Assembly (NCBI RefSeq): GCF_034313845.1 | Contig: NZ_JAVIWN010000003.1 | From: Actimicrobium sp034313845 | GTDB lineage: Bacteria > Pseudomonadota > Gammaproteobacteria > Burkholderiales > Burkholderiaceae_D | Reading direction: 5' to 3' (one strand) | DNA: 64,000 bases | Part shown: positions 62,497-64,000 of the stretch, piece after piece | How positions within the stretch are numbered: position 1 is the stretch's first letter | Layout of the letters: each line of letters opens with the position of its first letter | Position numbers and translations under genes: made by a program | The notes under the pieces: generated by a model | What the model was told of the DNA's origin: nothing | What the model saw: the letters and a program-made list of their open reading frames with translations, nothing else | Database searches by the model: none

Positions 62497-62791
62497 CTCC
62501 ATGCTTCAGTGCATGGAGTAAATCTTTGGGCTGACTTAATTTAGTTTAATAAATTAAGTCAGACAATCAAAGACCGTTGGGCTCGGTATTGAAAAAATAA
62601 ATACTGAGTTAAAAATGAAAAACAAGAAATTGTTTTTCTACCCAACGCAGATGGTGAACCCGAACAAGTTTTGTGGTACCTACGCTGGCCCGCCAGTCGG
62701 AACTCCTAACTTCGGACGCCGTGTTCGAACCGATACAAGGCAAGCAATTCATTGGGGTTGCGATGCTGAGTATCATTTTTGGAGGTTGACC
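62497..62791 (+). promoter_or_regulatory. rplJL mRNA leader with L10 control structures
   Basis: The 305-bp gap before rplJ has a hairpin (CTCCATGC-TTCAGT-GCATGGAG, about 62500-62521), then a perfect 13-bp stem, CTGACTTAATTTA (62531-62543) with its complement at 62550-62562 around a 6-nt loop, extended by TCTTTG/CAAAGA. The downstream part matches my memory of the L10 leader family, where the L10-L12 complex binds to repress translation. Function is family inference. Confidence 0.7.
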
Positions 62792-63337
62792 GTGAGTCTC
62801 AATCTGAATGACAAGAAGGCTGTCGTAGCCGAAATTTCAGTAAAAGTTGCAACTGCACAGACTATCGTCGTCGCTGAATACCGCGGCATCCAAGTTAGTC
62901 ACTTGACACAATTGCGCGCAAAAGCACGTGCTGAAGGCGTGTATTTGCGTGTGTTGAAAAACACCTTGGCTCGACGCGCAGTTGAAGGCACTGCCTTTTC
63001 TGCTCTGGCATCCGAAATGACCGGTCCGTTGATCTATTCGATCTCCGACGACGCCGTTGCCGCTGCAAAAGTCCTCCAGGAATTTGCACGGACTAACGAC
63101 AAACTGGTCATTAAAGCGGGTAGCTATGCTGGTAAGCCACTTGATAAGGCAGGCGTAGCTTCATTGGCTAGTATTCCTAGTCGTGAAGTCTTGCTTTCCC
63201 AATTACTTGGAATCATGCAGGCACCTGTGTCCGGATTTGCTCGTGCTCTTGCAGCTCTTGCAGCCAAGAAAAGCGAAGGAGCAGAAGTTGCACCGGAAGC
63301 CGAAGTTCTGGCAGACGCTCCGGTGGAAGCTGTCTGA
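62792..63337 (+). CDS. rplJ: Ribosomal protein L10
   Basis: A 181-residue stalk base protein. The GTG start at 62792 has a strong GGAGG site six bases upstream and gives SLNLNDKKAVVAEISV, the normal L10 N-terminus. A longer frame from 62615 runs through the leader region and is rejected. Conserved AEYRGIQVSHLTQLR and VLKNTLARRAVEG are present; the C-terminal helix that binds L7/L12 dimers is Ala-rich. Confidence 0.95.
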   Translation: MSLNLNDKKAVVAEISVKVATAQTIVVAEYRGIQVSHLTQLRAKARAEGVYLRVLKNTLARRAVEGTAFSALASEMTGPLIYSISDDAVAAAKVLQEFARTNDKLVIKAGSYAGKPLDKAGVASLASIPSREVLLSQLLGIMQAPVSGFARALAALAAKKSEGAEVAPEAEVLADAPVEAV

Positions 63338-63423
63338 TTCAATAATTAGTAATTATTGAATCATCCAACGCACGACGTTAAAACTGATCTGATGTAATTA
63401 TCAATACCAATTAGGAGTTTCAA

Positions 63424-63792
63424 ATGGCAATTAGCAAAGACGATATCCTCGAAGCCGTAGGCGCGATGTCAGTAATGGACCTGAATGACATGGTCAAAGC
63501 ATTCGAAGAAAAATTTGGTGTTTCCGCTGCTGCAATGGCAGTCGCTGGCCCAGCTGGTGCTGCTGCTGTCGTTGAAGAGCAGACAGAATTCACAGTAACA
63601 CTGACCGATTTCGGCGCTAACAAGGTTGGCGTAATTAAAGCTGTTCGCGAAATTACAGGCCTTGGCTTGAAAGAAGCTAAAGATCTGGTTGATGGCGCAC
63701 CAAAGCCAGTAAAAGAAGCTGTATCGAAAGCAGATGCCGAAGCTGCCAAGAAAAAATTGGAAGATGCAGGCGCGAAAGCTGAAATCAAGTAA
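63424..63792 (+). CDS. rplL: Ribosomal protein L7/L12
   Basis: A 122-residue stalk protein. The N-terminal dimerisation part has DDILEAVGAMSVMDLNDMV, the hinge is Ala/Gly-rich (AVAGPAGAAAVV) and the C-terminal domain has LTDFGANKVGVIKAVREITG. Preceded by AGGAG. Highly expressed; an optimal codon bias is visible. rpoB should follow beyond the window. Confidence 0.97.
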   Translation: MAISKDDILEAVGAMSVMDLNDMVKAFEEKFGVSAAAMAVAGPAGAAAVVEEQTEFTVTLTDFGANKVGVIKAVREITGLGLKEAKDLVDGAPKPVKEAVSKADAEAAKKKLEDAGAKAEIK

Positions 63793-63826
63793 ACTTGGTT
63801 ATTTAGCGCATTGTTGAAGCGCCAGA

Positions 63827-63868
63827 GTCAAAGCGCGGAACCTTTTTAAATAAGGGTTCGGCTTTGAC
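63827..63868 (+). promoter_or_regulatory. Hairpin after rplL, probable attenuator before rpoB
   Basis: GTCAAAGC (63827-63834) pairs with GCTTTGAC (63861-63868), and GGAACC with GGTTC inside. It is followed by TTCTTTGTCGTTT rather than a solid T run, so partial termination or an RNase III processing site between rplL and rpoB is likely, as in E. coli. The remaining 130 bp to the window end hold no start of rpoB that I can support. Confidence 0.6.
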
Positions 63869-64000
63869 TTCTTTGTCGTTTCAAAATGCGGGTTAAATAG
63901 CGATTTCAATACGACATAGAATTTTGCAACGCATATAGTTTTTTAGGGTTGTCACTTGAGGTTTCGTCGTTGCTGGTACATGCATTAACCGCATTTACTG

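Noticed and set aside
62615..62791. Longer rplJ start at 62615
   Set aside because: It translates the regulatory leader; GTG 62792 has a strong ribosome binding site and a normal L10 N-terminus.

Overview
The window looks like a chromosomal segment of a betaproteobacterium, most likely Burkholderiales close to Oxalobacteraceae (Janthinobacterium/Herminiimonas/Massilia type). This rests on the right-hand block (tRNA-Tyr, tRNA-Gly, tRNA-Thr, tuf, tRNA-Trp, secE, nusG, rplK, rplA, rplJ, rplL), a PEP-CTERM-type exported protein, bacteriophytochromes with heme oxygenase, and high GC outside the left edge and the ribosomal block. The genus is an inference; no rRNA is present.

Layout. 1-3.7 kb: AT-rich accessory DNA with a large unknown gene split by a complete 1208-bp IS5-family element; the 4-bp target duplication and the terminal repeats can be read, and removing the IS restores one reading frame. 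3.9-19.4 kb: core and semi-accessory genes (Xaa-Pro aminopeptidase, HD-GYP protein, PhyH dioxygenase with an MFS transporter, PEP-CTERM protein, ion channel, ettA, an OmpR-type two-component pair, a diguanylate cyclase, and a DUF3034/exported truncated hemoglobin/GNAT operon). The GNAT gene converges on an ElaA-like gene across a 166-bp palindromic element whose two ends supply both stop codons. 19.4-26.3 kb: a leftward copper-resistance operon (small Cys/His protein, TolC-like lipoprotein, multicopper oxidase, CopC, CopD, P-type ATPase).

26.3-42.7 kb: a signalling island. A KaiC-like ATPase is coupled to a PAS-GGDEF-EAL protein. Divergent from it runs a bacteriophytochrome kinase, a single-domain response regulator and a hybrid kinase with overlapping ends. 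Then come a second phytochrome with a lost kinase domain, heme oxygenase (makes biliverdin), and a 1311-residue membrane hybrid kinase with Hpt. None of these genes encodes a recognisable DNA-binding output; cyclic-di-GMP is the only visible output.

42.7-58.2 kb: housekeeping and transport (glmS, glmU, a lipoprotein, ttcA, folB, a FolM-like SDR, a frameshifted MidA-type methyltransferase, two DUF2905 genes, a DHA2 transporter, an unknown gene, a REC-TPR protein, a Kef-type K+/H+ antiporter with a KefF-like partner, and a PuuD-like amidohydrolase). 58.4-64 kb: the tRNA-tuf operon with a near-consensus promoter, then secE-nusG-rplKAJL with the L10-type leader; rpoB should follow just outside the window.

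Two conserved genes (the MidA-type gene and rplA) carry single-base frameshifts, one clearly in a homopolymer. These may be sequencing errors and should be checked before being treated as biology.
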